Positions 1 through 7,084 are shown, counted from the first letter of the stretch. The stretch: 7,218 nucleotides of DNA from an uncultured Neisseria sp. (GCA_947097615.1 CAMURX010000080.1:1-7218); one strand, 5' to 3'. Numbers and translations are program-made. The notes: generated by a model from the sequence alone, not told the origin.

Positions 1-852
1 TTTGTCGGCGATTTCGATGTGGCCGACCGTGCCGACGCCGCCGCCGATGATGCAGAAATCGCCGATGGTGACGCTGCCGGAAATACCGGTTTTGGCGGCG
101 ATAACGGTGTGGCTGCCGATGCGGCAGTTGTGGCCGATTTGCACTTGGTTGTCGATTTTGCTACCGCGTCCGACGGTGGTGTCGCTCATTGCGCCGCGGT
201 CGATATTGGTGTTGGAGCCGATTTCGACGTCGTCGCTGAGCGTTACCGCGCCGGTTTGCGGGATTTTAAACCACGAATCGCCTGCAAAGGCGAGGCCGAA
301 GCCGTCTGCGCCAATGACTGCGCCGCTGTGGATTTCCACGCGCTTGCCTAACGTGCAGCCGTGGTAAACCACGGCGTTGGGGTGGATAACGGTTTCATCG
401 CCGAGCGTACAGTCGTGTTCGACCACTGTACCTGCGAGAATGCGGCAGCCTTCGCCGAGTACTGTGTTTGCGCCGATGTAGGCGTGCGCGCCGATTTCGC
501 AGCTTGCGGGTACTGTGGCGGTCGGCTCAATCACGGCGGTGGGGTGTACGCTGCCCTGTGCTTTGACGATCGGCGAAAACAGCCGTGCCACTTTGGCGAA
601 ATAGAGATAGGGGTCGGCGGCGACAATCAGGCTGCGGCCGGCAAATTCGTCGGCAGCTTTGGCCGATACGATGACCGCGCCCGCGCCGCTGGCGTGTACG
701 TCGGCCTTGTATTTGGGGTTGGCGAGAAAGCTGATGTGCGCTGCGCCTGCTTCGGCGAGCGGGCGCACGGCGGACACGGCGATGTCGCTGCCGCGCACTT
801 CGCCGCCGAGTTCGGCTGCGATTTGGGAAAGGGTATAGGTTTTTTCTGTCAT
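1..852 (-). CDS. lpxD: UDP-3-O-acylglucosamine N-acyltransferase LpxD, 5' part (284 codons, runs off left edge)
   Basis: LpxD transfers a 3-hydroxyacyl chain from acyl-ACP to the 2-amino group of UDP-3-O-acylglucosamine, the third step of lipid A synthesis, in the cytoplasm. Translation from the ATG at 850-852 gives [17 protein letters not shown], the usual LpxD N-terminus. The N-terminal uridine-binding domain includes SFLANPKY (residues 41-48), whose Phe42 and Tyr48 match the aromatic residues that hold the uracil in known structures. From about residue 103 the chain is a left-handed beta-helix of hexapeptide repeats. The catalytic histidine is His241 in QIGHN (E. coli His239), and the later GHIEIAD motif carries His278. 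The frame is open to base 1; about 60 C-terminal residues are expected outside the window (family length near 345). The ribosome binding site is poor: AAGG lies only 2 bases before the ATG, but no better start exists. fabZ and lpxA normally follow lpxD in neisseriae. Confidence 0.97.
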   Translation of the reverse strand, partial: MTEKTYTLSQIAAELGGEVRGSDIAVSAVRPLAEAGAAHISFLANPKYKADVHASGAGAVIVSAKAADEFAGRSLIVAADPYLYFAKVARLFSPIVKAQGSVHPTAVIEPTATVPASCEIGAHAYIGANTVLGEGCRILAGTVVEHDCTLGDETVIHPNAVVYHGCTLGKRVEIHSGAVIGADGFGLAFAGDSWFKIPQTGAVTLSDDVEIGSNTNIDRGAMSDTTVGRGSKIDNQVQIGHNCRIGSHTVIAAKTGISGSVTIGDFCIIGGGVGTVGHIEIADK

Positions 853-878
853 GGCCTTATCGGAACAGGTTGCACGGC

Positions 879-953
879 AGGCCGTCTGAAACGGGAAACC
901 GCAAGCAATCGGATGCGTTTTCACTTCGTCGGGGTTTCGTTTTCAGACGGCCT
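879..953. repeat. Inverted pair of DNA uptake sequences upstream of lpxD
   Basis: An exact uptake sequence AGGCCGTCTGAA lies at 879-890 on the plus strand, with its reverse complement at 942-953. The arms form a stem of about 15 bp with one bulged base. A further weaker pairing (GGAAACC near 894-900 with GGTTTC near 934-939) shortens the loop to roughly 33 bases. The T-run follows the stem only on the plus strand (CCTTTT), so it is a poor terminator for the minus-strand genes and lpxD may be reached by readthrough. I see no convincing promoter in the 112-base gap between lpxD and the small gene before it. Confidence 0.8.
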
Positions 954-964
954 TTTCGTGGAAT

Positions 965-1371
965 TTACCAAAACGGCGCGGGGCGTTTGGGTGTGCAGAA
1001 ATGCACGTCTTGCGCGCGGAAACAGGTGTAACGGGCGCGGCGGCCGTCCTGCTTCAAGGGGTTGAAGGCGCGGCTGCGGTAATACACTTCGAGGCTGCCG
1101 CCTTCGTATGCGCTCTGCCGGCGCTCGTTTTCCGCATCATAATCGGCGGTGAAGGTGTATTGCCTGCCGCCGATTTCGTAGCTGACGGAACGTGTGTCGG
1201 ACAGGTTCGGAAGCGGCGCGGATGTGACCGCTTGTGCGCGGCAGGGCTGCGCTTTGCCGATTTTTCCCGCGGCGCCGACGGGGAAGCAGCGCGTGTCGGC
1301 CGTTTGCGGAATATCGGCCTGCGCGGCAAAGGAAAAAAGCAGGCCAATGCTGCCGATACTTTTTTCATCAT
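965..1371 (-). pseudogene. Small exported four-cysteine protein, reading frame broken by one base in the signal peptide
   Basis: Family not recognised. From the ATGATG at 1371-1366 the frame reads MMKKVSAALACFF and then leaves the sensible frame. The frame ending at the TAA at 965-967 is open throughout and encodes a protein-like 116-residue chain after the signal peptide. It contains DIPQTADTRCFPVG, SVSYEIGGRQYTFTADYD and a C-terminus RAQDVHFCTPKRPAPFW, with four cysteines (mature positions 10, 25, 98 and 107) that could form two disulfides. One added base in the A6 run (plus coordinates 1360-1365) gives the signal peptide MKKSIGSIGLLFSFAAQA; one added base in the T6 run (1333-1338) gives MKKVSAALACFFSFAAQA. 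Both end in AQA before Asp, a good signal peptidase I site. The good frame has no ATG, GTG or TTG near the signal peptide. It may be a pseudogene, a slippage-controlled gene or a sequencing error. A weak GGA lies 7 bases before the first ATG. Confidence 0.72.
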
Positions 1372-1404
1372 ATTTGAATCCGGTTCGGGCGCGGCGGGAA
1401 AACG

Positions 1405-1439
1405 TTTCAGACGGCCTCGATACGGCAGGCCGTCTGAAA
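1405..1439 (-). terminator. Uptake-sequence hairpin, likely terminator after ompH/skp
   Basis: The arms TTTCAGACGGCCT (1405-1417) and AGGCCGTCTGAAA (1427-1439) form a perfect 13-bp stem with a 9-base loop. Each arm holds one exact uptake sequence. On the minus strand the stem is followed by ACGTTTT, a short U-run. It lies between the ompH/skp stop codon and the start of the small exported-protein gene, so it probably ends the rseP-bamA-ompH transcript. Inverted uptake sequences are known to double as terminators in Neisseria. Confidence 0.75.
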
Positions 1440-1463
1440 AACCCGCGACGCAGGTTGGACTGT

Positions 1464-1949
1464 TTAACGGTTCATCTCGCGGATGACTTTGTCGGTGATA
1501 TCAAATTTGGCGTTGATGAAGATAACGTCGTGCAGTATCAGGTCGTAACCTTCTTTTTTCGCCAAATCGATCATCACACGGTCGGCGTTGCGCTGCAATG
1601 CGGCGAACTCTTCGTTGCGGCGCAGGTCGTAGTCTTCGGCCAGCTGCTGCTGCACGGTACGCAGGGCGCGGCTGCGGCGCTCGCTTTCGGCGTTTTTGCC
1701 GGAGGCGGCGTTTTTGCGCAGCCATTCTGCGGTTTCCTGCTGCATTTTTTCCAGCTGCTGCTGGCGCGGCGCAAATTCGGCTTCCAGTTTCTGCTGGATG
1801 TTTTGCGCCTGCTTCGACTCGCGGTAGACGCGTTCGACGTCGATGAAACCGAGTTTCTGCGCGCCACCTGCCGCCGCAGGTACGGCCAAAGCCGCCGCAG
1901 CGGCAAAGGCTGCCGCCCATATGCTGATCCGTGTTTTTCCGCTGGTCAT
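1464..1949 (-). CDS. skp: Periplasmic chaperone OmpH/Skp
   Basis: A Skp-family chaperone that, as a trimer, holds unfolded outer-membrane proteins in the periplasm and delivers them to the BAM complex. The 161-residue protein begins MTSGKTRISIWAAAFAAAAA, with a basic start and an Ala-rich hydrophobic core. Cleavage is likely in PAAAGGA just before QKLGFIDVERVYRES, the conserved beginning of mature OmpH proteins. Residues about 45-130 are rich in Gln, Glu, Arg, Lys and Ala and look like the long helical arms. The C-terminus DITDKVIREMNR forms the end of the trimerisation body. I chose the ATG at 1947-1949 because AGGA lies 6 bases upstream and the signal peptide starts there. The open frame extends upstream to 2042, but that part overlaps bamA and adds a non-signal-like stretch. 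bamA ends 19 bp upstream, so the two are surely cotranscribed. Neisserial databases usually call it ompH. Confidence 0.95.
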   Translation of the reverse strand: MTSGKTRISIWAAAFAAAAALAVPAAAGGAQKLGFIDVERVYRESKQAQNIQQKLEAEFAPRQQQLEKMQQETAEWLRKNAASGKNAESERRSRALRTVQQQLAEDYDLRRNEEFAALQRNADRVMIDLAKKEGYDLILHDVIFINAKFDITDKVIREMNR

Positions 1950-1968
1950 GCTGTTTCCTGTGCCAAGC

Positions 1969-4377
1969 TTAGAAGGTGGTACCCAGCTGGAATTGGAAGC
2001 GCTGGATTTCGTCGGTCGGTTTTTTCTTAATCGGATAGGCATAGCTGAACTTCATCGGGCCCAGCGGCGAGATCCACGTTACCGCCGCACCCGCGGAGTA
2101 GCGCAGCTCTTCCTTGAAGCTGGATTTGTGGCTGGTGCCCACGCCGTAAACGTTTTGCAGTTTCCTTCCTCCCAAGAGGTCGCTGCTCGAATCGGTATAG
2201 GTTTTGTCGTCCCACACGCTGCCGGCATCAGCAAACAGGCTCAGGCGGACGCTGCGGCTGTCTTTGATACCGGGGAAGGGGAACAGCAGCTCGGCCGTGC
2301 CCGAGAGCATTTTGTTGCCGCCGTAGCTGATTTTGTCGCCGTCTTCGTCGTAGACTTTCGGGCCGAGCGTGCCGCTTTCGTAGCCGCGCACCGAACCCAG
2401 GCCGCCGCCGTAGAAGTTTTGGAAGAACGGCAGTTCTTTGGTTTTGCCGTAGCCGTCGGCCGCGCCCAGCGATCCGCCCAGCATCAGGGTGAAGTTTTTG
2501 CTCAGCGGGAAGAACCATTTTTGGTTGTGCGTTAAGCTGTAATACTGCAAATCGCCGCCCGGCAGGCCGCCTTCCAAATTGGCATCAATCATGTAGCCGC
2601 GTGTCGGCCACAGGGCGCTGTCGGTTTTGTTGCGCCCCCAACCGACGCTGCCTTTAACTGTCCAGCCTTTGTATTTGCCGATGCCGCCGGTTTGGCTTTT
2701 GGCGTATTTTTCGATGAATTCGCGGTAGCGTTTGGGTGCGCCTTCGAAGGTCTGAACCTGCATATGCTCGGCGCCGAGGCCGAAATTGACGCGGTCGTAT
2801 TCGGTGACTGGCACGCCCATGCGGATACCTGCGCCGACAGTGGAAGTTTTGTAGCGGCCGTTGCTGGTGGTGCCAGAAGAGGATTTGCGCGGATCGTAGG
2901 TTTTGCCGTACAAGTCATAACCTAGGCTCACGCCGTCGGGGGTGAAATAGGGGTCTGTAAACGACAGGGAGGCGTTGTTGGTGGTTTTGCTGCGCGAAAC
3001 GCGGGCAGAAACGGATTTGCCTGTGCCGAACAGGTTGTCCTGCGCCACGCCGAAGGCCATCACAAGGCCGGTGTCCTGCACCCAGCCCGCGCTCAAATCG
3101 AGCGAACCGGTGGCGCGTTCGTTGACGCTCATGTCCACATCCACCTGGTCGGGCGTGCCTTCCACGGGTTTGGCCTCGAATTTCACGTCGTCGAAGTAGC
3201 CCAAGAGCTCGACGCGCTCTTTGGAGCGTTGCAGTTTGGAAACGTCATACGGGGCGGCTTCCATCTGGCGCAGTTCGCGGCGCACGACTTCGTCACGGGT
3301 TTTGTTGTTACCCGAAATGTTGATTTTGTTCACATAAACTTTACGGTTCGGTTCGACCTGCAAGACGAAATCGACGACGCCCGTTTCGCGGTTCGGCTGC
3401 GGAATGACGTTGACTTCGCTGAACGCATAACCGGCCGTTCCCATCGACTGCTGGATTTTTTCCAGACTTTCCAGCATCTGCGCGCGCTCGTACCAACGGC
3501 CTTCCTTCATTTTCAGATGGCCGTACAGCTCTTCTTTCGGCACTTCGCGGGGGTCGCCTTCGATGGTGACTTTGCCCCAGCGGTAGCGCTGTCCTTCGGA
3601 CACGGTGATTTTCATCGTTTGGTGTTTTTGGTCGGGCGACATCTGTACGTCGGTATCGACAATGCGGAAATCGAAATAGCCGTTGTTTTGATAAAAATCG
3701 GTAACGCGCTCCATGTCCTGCGAGAATTTGTCGGAATTGAAGCGGTTGCTTTTGGTCAGCCAGGTAAACAGGCCGCCTTCGCTCAGGGACATCTGGCGGC
3801 GCAGGCGGCGGTCGGAATAGCGCTCGTTGCCTTCAAATTCGATGTCTTTGATGGTGGTGGTTTTGCCCTCGTCGATTTTCAGCTCCACCGCCACGCGGTT
3901 GCGCGCCAGACGGGTAACTGTGGGGGTGATTTCCACCGAATATTTGCCCTGTTTCTTATACTCATCCTTCAAACCGGCCACGGCTTCGTTCAGACGGCCT
4001 TGGTTGAACGGTTTGGACTGCCCCAAGCCGAAGGCGTCGAGGTTTTTCTTGATGGCGTCGTTTTGAATCAGTTTGCCGCCGCTGACTTCGAAACTGCCGA
4101 TCACAGGGCGTTCGACCACGGTCAGCAGCAGCTGGTTGCCCATGCTTTCCACGCGCACGTCGTCAAACAGTCCGGTGGCATAGAGGCTGCTGATAATCTG
4201 CTCGCCCTGCCCGTCGCGGAAGGTGTCGCCCACTTTGACCGGTAGGTAGGTGAACACGGTGGACGGCTCGGCGTGCTGCAAGCCCTCCACGCGGATGTCC
4301 TGAATGGTAAAGTCGGCTAGGGCGAGCGGGGAAAGTCCCAGCATCATCAGGGTCAGGGTCAGTTTTTTCAGTTTCAT
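1969..4377 (-). CDS. bamA: Outer membrane protein assembly factor BamA (Omp85)
   Basis: BamA is the essential core of the BAM complex, which folds and inserts beta-barrel proteins into the outer membrane. The 802 residues match the family's usual size. Residues 1-21 (MKLKKLTLTLMMLGLSPLALA) are a signal peptide with an ALA cleavage site before DFTIQDIRVEGLQ, the start of POTRA 1. Five POTRA domains fill about residues 22-420; POTRA 5 includes VYVNKINISGNNKTRDEVVRR. The 16-strand barrel follows and includes the loop-6 motif VRGY (663-666; Arg664 is the conserved residue) in SVRGYESGTLGPK. The last strand ends RFQFQLGTTF, with the terminal Phe of the beta-signal. Start: ATG at 4375-4377, 3 bp after the rseP stop codon. 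The GGA in the last rseP codons sits 6 bases before it, so translation is probably coupled. ompH/skp, its chaperone partner, follows 19 bp downstream. Confidence 0.99.
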   Translation of the reverse strand: MKLKKLTLTLMMLGLSPLALADFTIQDIRVEGLQHAEPSTVFTYLPVKVGDTFRDGQGEQIISSLYATGLFDDVRVESMGNQLLLTVVERPVIGSFEVSGGKLIQNDAIKKNLDAFGLGQSKPFNQGRLNEAVAGLKDEYKKQGKYSVEITPTVTRLARNRVAVELKIDEGKTTTIKDIEFEGNERYSDRRLRRQMSLSEGGLFTWLTKSNRFNSDKFSQDMERVTDFYQNNGYFDFRIVDTDVQMSPDQKHQTMKITVSEGQRYRWGKVTIEGDPREVPKEELYGHLKMKEGRWYERAQMLESLEKIQQSMGTAGYAFSEVNVIPQPNRETGVVDFVLQVEPNRKVYVNKINISGNNKTRDEVVRRELRQMEAAPYDVSKLQRSKERVELLGYFDDVKFEAKPVEGTPDQVDVDMSVNERATGSLDLSAGWVQDTGLVMAFGVAQDNLFGTGKSVSARVSRSKTTNNASLSFTDPYFTPDGVSLGYDLYGKTYDPRKSSSGTTSNGRYKTSTVGAGIRMGVPVTEYDRVNFGLGAEHMQVQTFEGAPKRYREFIEKYAKSQTGGIGKYKGWTVKGSVGWGRNKTDSALWPTRGYMIDANLEGGLPGGDLQYYSLTHNQKWFFPLSKNFTLMLGGSLGAADGYGKTKELPFFQNFYGGGLGSVRGYESGTLGPKVYDEDGDKISYGGNKMLSGTAELLFPFPGIKDSRSVRLSLFADAGSVWDDKTYTDSSSDLLGGRKLQNVYGVGTSHKSSFKEELRYSAGAAVTWISPLGPMKFSYAYPIKKKPTDEIQRFQFQLGTTF
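3989..4000 (-). repeat. DNA uptake sequence inside bamA
   Basis: An exact AGGCCGTCTGAA on the minus strand. It is read in frame as part of Gln-Gly-Arg-Leu-Asn (BamA residues 126-130, POTRA 2), so it does not disturb the protein. Confidence 0.9.
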
Positions 4378-4380
4378 ACG

Positions 4381-5718
4381 TTATCCAAATAAACGGGTAA
4401 TATCATTAAAAAAAGCCAAAATCATCAGCATCATCATCAGTGCCAGGCCGACGCGCAGCCCGGCCGTCTGAATGCTTTCGGAAAGCGGTTTGCCGCGCAG
4501 CCATTCGATACTGTAAAACACCAGATGCCCGCCGTCCAACACGGGAACGGGCAGAAGATTCATCACGCCGAGGCTGACGCTCACCAAGGCGAGAAATTCG
4601 ACATAGGGCTGCCAGCCCATCGAGGCGGACTTGCCCGCCACATCGGCGATGGTCAGCGGACCGGAAACGTGTTGCAGCGAAGCCTGCCCACCCAAAAGGC
4701 GGCCGAAGAACTTCAAAGTCAGCGTAACGTAGTCCGTAGTTTTGCGCCAGGCCATGCCGAAGGCTTCGGCAACGGACGGATAATAGCGGAAGCGGACTGC
4801 TTTGTCCCACACTTTATCGGTGGCCGCACCTAATCCGACCCTGCCGGACAAGACGCCGCCCTGCATTTCCGAGTCGGGGCGGATGAAGGTTTCCAGTGTT
4901 TTTCCGTCGCGCAGATAGGTCAGTTGCAGCTTTTGCCCTGCGCTGCGGCGCACCAAATCGACCCATTCCTGCCAGCTGTCCAGCGCTTTGCCCTCGGCCG
5001 CCAGCAGCGTGTCGCCCGCCTTCAAACCGGCCTTCTCCGCCGCGCTGCCGGGCACGACCACGCCGACGGTTTTCGTCAGCCTGTAAGGCATCAGACCGAT
5101 ATAGCCACCGCGCTTGGCCACATCGGCCGCCTCCTGCGTGCCTGCGGCATTGATGGTGCGTACGACGTTTTGTCCCTGCTCTGTCGTCACGGCCACATCG
5201 ACTTTTCCCGCCTCCAAATCTAAAATAATGCCGGTTTGCGCGTCGCCCCAGTTGGCAACGGGCACGCCGTTGACGGCGGTGATTTTATCGCCTGCGGCAA
5301 AACCCGCTTTGGCGGCGATGCTGTACGGCTCGACCGTGCCGACAAAGGGTTTCAAATCACTGATACCGAAGGAAAAACTCAATCCGTAAAGCAGCACGGC
5401 CAGGGCCAGATTGGTAAGCGGGCCTGCGGCGACGACGGCGATTTTCTTGGCGGGATGCTGTTTGTCGAAGGCATAGGGCAGATCGGCCTCGGCCACGTTG
5501 CCCTCGCGGGTGTCGACCATTTTGACATAGCCGCCCAACGGTATCGGTGCGAAACACCATTCGATATTGCGCCAACGTTTGGTGAAAAACGGTTTGCCGA
5601 AGCCGACAGAGAAGCGCAGCACTTTGATGCCGCACCAGCGCGCCACCAGCAGATGGCCGAGTTCGTGCAGGCTGACCAATATCAAAATGGCAACGATAAA
5701 TGAAACCAGGGTGAGCAA
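4381..5718 (-). CDS. rseP: Site-2 zinc metalloprotease RseP, TTG start
   Basis: An inner-membrane S2P-family protease that cleaves substrates within the membrane; in E. coli it cuts the anti-sigma factor RseA and leftover signal peptides. The neisserial substrate cannot be read from this window. The 445 residues show HELGH (18-22), the zinc-binding and catalytic motif, in the first membrane segment. The second motif is LDG (394-396) in [12 protein letters not shown], where Asp395 is the third zinc ligand. Two PDZ domains lie between them, about 125-195 ([19 protein letters not shown]) and 205-282 ([16 protein letters not shown]). Four membrane segments are expected, near 1-25, 92-120, 371-392 and 424-441. 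The start is TTG at 5716-5718. It is supported by AAAAGGA (5726-5732) with a 7-base spacer and by the N-terminus [19 protein letters not shown], which places HELGH where the family has it. dxr ends 47 bp upstream and bamA starts 3 bp downstream. Confidence 0.97.
   Translation of the reverse strand: MLTLVSFIVAILILVSLHELGHLLVARWCGIKVLRFSVGFGKPFFTKRWRNIEWCFAPIPLGGYVKMVDTREGNVAEADLPYAFDKQHPAKKIAVVAAGPLTNLALAVLLYGLSFSFGISDLKPFVGTVEPYSIAAKAGFAAGDKITAVNGVPVANWGDAQTGIILDLEAGKVDVAVTTEQGQNVVRTINAAGTQEAADVAKRGGYIGLMPYRLTKTVGVVVPGSAAEKAGLKAGDTLLAAEGKALDSWQEWVDLVRRSAGQKLQLTYLRDGKTLETFIRPDSEMQGGVLSGRVGLGAATDKVWDKAVRFRYYPSVAEAFGMAWRKTTDYVTLTLKFFGRLLGGQASLQHVSGPLTIADVAGKSASMGWQPYVEFLALVSVSLGVMNLLPVPVLDGGHLVFYSIEWLRGKPLSESIQTAGLRVGLALMMMLMILAFFNDITRLFG
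4461..4472 (+). repeat. Near-exact DNA uptake sequence inside rseP
   Basis: CGGCCGTCTGAA matches the AG-type uptake sequence at 11 of 12 positions; the 10-base core GCCGTCTGAA is intact and only the first base differs. On the coding strand it is read as Ile-Gln-Thr-Ala-Gly in the C-terminal part of RseP. Confidence 0.75.
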
Positions 5719-5725
5719 TCTTTTT

Positions 5726-5732
5726 TCCTTTT
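5726..5732 (-). promoter_or_regulatory. Ribosome binding site fixing the rseP TTG start
   Basis: AAAAGGA on the minus strand lies 7 bases before the TTG at 5718-5716. No ATG or GTG with a comparable site is nearby, so this site is the main reason for accepting TTG as the start codon. Confidence 0.75.
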
Positions 5733-5761
5733 AATGTATCGGTTTTGCCGCTGTGTTCTTG

Positions 5762-5811
5762 TTTTTCAGACAGCCATTGCGGTTTTGACGCCGCAGAGGC
5801 CGTCTGAAAAA
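5762..5811 (-). repeat. Hairpin of uptake-like sequences spanning the dxr stop codon
   Basis: TTTTTCAGACAGCC (5762-5775) can pair with GGCCGTCTGAAAAA (5798-5811) over 14 positions. One position is a G-U wobble in the minus-strand RNA. An inner 5-bp stem (5778-5782 with 5791-5795) extends it. The right arm contains an exact uptake sequence (5797-5808); the left arm is a degenerate copy that includes the dxr stop codon TGA (5766-5768). No U-run follows on the minus strand, so it is not a classic terminator. It could stabilise or slow the transcript between dxr and rseP. Confidence 0.6.
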
Positions 5812-6974
5812 GCTTGGGCGCGGCGGCGGGTTTCGCTATCGAGCGCGAGCAGGTCTTCCAAACTGGAAAGGCCGTCTGAAAAACCTTTGTCCAAGCAATG
5901 GGCGACGGTGCGGGCGATGTCGGTGAAACGGATTTTGCCGTCCAAAAAGGCGGCGACGGCGGCTTCGTTGGCGGCGTTGAGCACGCACGGTGCGCTGCCG
6001 CCCGCGTGCATCGCTTCGTAGGCGAGCTTCAGGCAGGGAAAGCGTTGGAAGTCAGGCCGTCTGAACGTGAGTGCGGACAGGCTGTCGAAATCGAGCGCGC
6101 CCACGCCCGATTCGATGCGTTCGGGCAGGCCAAGGCAGTAGGCAATCGGCGTGCGCATATCGGGCTTGCCCAATTGCGCCAGCACCGAGCCGTCGCGGTA
6201 GCGCACCATGCTGTGAATCACCGATTGCGGGTGGATGACGACTTCGAGTTTTTCGGGCGGGCAGGCAAACAGCCAGTGCGCCTCAATCAGCTCCAGGCCT
6301 TTGTTCATCATGGTGGCCGAATCGACGGAAATTTTGCGTCCCATGCTCCAATTGGGATGCTTCACGGCCTCTGCGGGCGTGATGCGTTCGAGCGCAGCCA
6401 AATCGGTATCGAGAAAGGGACCGCCCGAAGCGGTGAGCACGATGGAGGCGATGCCGTGTTCGTTCAGACGGCCTGTGTAGTCGCGCGGCAAAACTTGGAA
6501 CACGGCGTTGTGTTCGCTGTCGACGGGCAGCACGGTTGCGCCGCCTGCTTTGGCGGTGTCCATAAACAATGCGCCGGCTACGACCAGCGTTTCTTTGTTG
6601 GCCAGATAAATGGTTTTACCCGCGCGGGCAGCGGCCAGGGCGGAAGGCAGGCCGGCCGCGCCGACGATGGCACACATCACGCCGTGCACTTGGTCGGCGG
6701 ATGCAATGTCAATCAGGGCTTGCGCGCCGTGTAGCACTTGGGTTTTGACATCCGCGTCGCGCAACAGGTTTGCCAGACACGCAGCGTGTTCCGCATCGGC
6801 GGCAACGGCGTATTCGGGTTGGAAGCGGCGGCATTGCGCGGCCAGCTTTTCCACCTGCGTATGTCCGGCCAGCGCAAAAACGGAAAAACGATCGGGATGG
6901 CGCGCAACCACATCGAGCGTGCTCTCGCCGATGCTGCCGGTGCTGCCGAGAATGGTGAGATTTTGGATGGACAT
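5766..6974 (-). CDS. dxr: 1-deoxy-D-xylulose 5-phosphate reductoisomerase
   Basis: DXR (IspC) converts 1-deoxy-D-xylulose 5-phosphate to 2-C-methyl-D-erythritol 4-phosphate using NADPH and a divalent metal. It is the committed step of the non-mevalonate isoprenoid pathway, in the cytoplasm, and the target of fosmidomycin. The NADPH-binding loop is GSTGSIG (10-16), followed by LANKETLV. The metal ligands are Asp152 and Glu154 in VDSEHN, and Glu228. Substrate residues are Ser183 (SGGP), His206 (KHPNW), and Ser219, Asn224 and Lys225 in [12 protein letters not shown]. The flexible loop is MGRKIS. I chose the ATG at 6972-6974 (402 residues) because it gives the usual short lead before [15 protein letters not shown] at 6990-6992 in the same frame would add six residues and has no good ribosome binding site. 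Four uptake sequences lie inside the gene, two in the C-terminal tail. cdsA, its usual neisserial upstream neighbour, is missing here. Confidence 0.98.
   Translation of the reverse strand: MSIQNLTILGSTGSIGESTLDVVARHPDRFSVFALAGHTQVEKLAAQCRRFQPEYAVAADAEHAACLANLLRDADVKTQVLHGAQALIDIASADQVHGVMCAIVGAAGLPSALAAARAGKTIYLANKETLVVAGALFMDTAKAGGATVLPVDSEHNAVFQVLPRDYTGRLNEHGIASIVLTASGGPFLDTDLAALERITPAEAVKHPNWSMGRKISVDSATMMNKGLELIEAHWLFACPPEKLEVVIHPQSVIHSMVRYRDGSVLAQLGKPDMRTPIAYCLGLPERIESGVGALDFDSLSALTFRRPDFQRFPCLKLAYEAMHAGGSAPCVLNAANEAAVAAFLDGKIRFTDIARTVAHCLDKGFSDGLSSLEDLLALDSETRRRAQAFSDGLCGVKTAMAV
5869..5880 (+). repeat. DNA uptake sequence inside dxr (C-terminal region)
   Basis: An exact AGGCCGTCTGAA. 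On the coding strand it is read as Phe-Ser-Asp-Gly-Leu (DXR residues 365-369), the same peptide that the next copy at 5797-5808 encodes at residues 389-393. Confidence 0.9.
6054..6065 (+). repeat. DNA uptake sequence inside dxr
   Basis: An exact AGGCCGTCTGAA, read on the coding strand as Phe-Arg-Arg-Pro-Asp within [12 protein letters not shown]. This is a third reading frame for the repeat compared with the copies at 5797-5880. Confidence 0.9.
6463..6474 (-). repeat. DNA uptake sequence inside dxr
   Basis: An exact AGGCCGTCTGAA on the coding strand, read as Thr-Gly-Arg-Leu-Asn in [11 protein letters not shown]. It lies in a conserved stretch of the enzyme. Confidence 0.9.
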
Positions 6975-6996
6975 GGGTTGGTGTGTTTCCAATTAG

Positions 6997-7011
6997 GCCG
7001 CGCGAAGCGGC
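6997..7011. repeat. Small GC hairpin in the dxr leader
   Basis: GCCGC (6997-7001) and GCGGC (7007-7011) can form a 5-bp stem around a 5-base loop, 23 bases before the dxr ATG. It may sit in the 5' untranslated RNA. There is no sign of a known riboswitch. The 110-base gap before dxr has no clear promoter; CAATAAAAC near 7016-7024 is only a weak -10-like match on the minus strand. Confidence 0.4.
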
Positions 7012-7039
7012 ATTGTCGTTTTATTGTTGCTGCGGAAAT

Positions 7040-7075
7040 TTTCAGACGGCCTTTGCGGATAAAGGCCGTCTGAAA
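7040..7075 (-). terminator. Perfect uptake-sequence hairpin, likely terminator of the gene upstream of dxr
   Basis: TTTCAGACGGCCTTT (7040-7054) and AAAGGCCGTCTGAAA (7061-7075) form a perfect 15-bp stem with a 6-base loop. Each arm contains one exact uptake sequence. It begins about 10 bases past the stop codon of the upstream gene, the usual place for such terminators. The T-run after the stem on the minus strand is short (ATTT), so termination may be partial. It suggests that dxr starts a new transcription unit. Confidence 0.8.
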
Positions 7076-7084
7076 GGTTTGCCG

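Noticed and set aside
361..1065. 234-codon plus-strand open frame opposite lpxD
   Set aside because: The minus strand reads as LpxD with hexapeptide repeats and the catalytic histidine. The plus-strand protein is a Gly/Cys-rich shadow.
1054..1371. 105-residue minus-strand protein read straight from the ATG at 1371
   Set aside because: After the first 13 residues it becomes a Pro/Arg/Lys/Ser/Ala-rich stretch typical of out-of-frame GC-rich DNA. The neighbouring frame gives a folded-looking exported protein.
1950..2042. Upstream extension of ompH/skp to 2042
   Set aside because: It would overlap bamA by 74 bases and put 31 non-hydrophobic residues ahead of a clear signal peptide. The ATG at 1949 has AGGA at the right distance.
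2379..2391. VRGY instead of VRGF in the BamA loop-6 motif
   Set aside because: Tyrosine at this position is, as I recall, normal in neisserial Omp85, so it is not a novelty.
3509..3520. Possible uptake sequence TTTTCAGATGGC in bamA
   Set aside because: The core of the uptake sequence is mismatched (GATGG instead of GACGG), so it probably reflects codon choice rather than a functional uptake site.
3229..4245. 338-codon plus-strand open frame opposite bamA
   Set aside because: It is antisense to a certain bamA coding region. Its composition (Phe, Ala, Val and His rich, no recognisable motif) is typical of the reverse reading of a GC-rich gene.
5898..6734. 278-codon plus-strand open frame opposite dxr
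   Set aside because: The opposite strand encodes DXR with all its catalytic motifs. This frame has no ribosome binding site, domain or neighbour that supports it.
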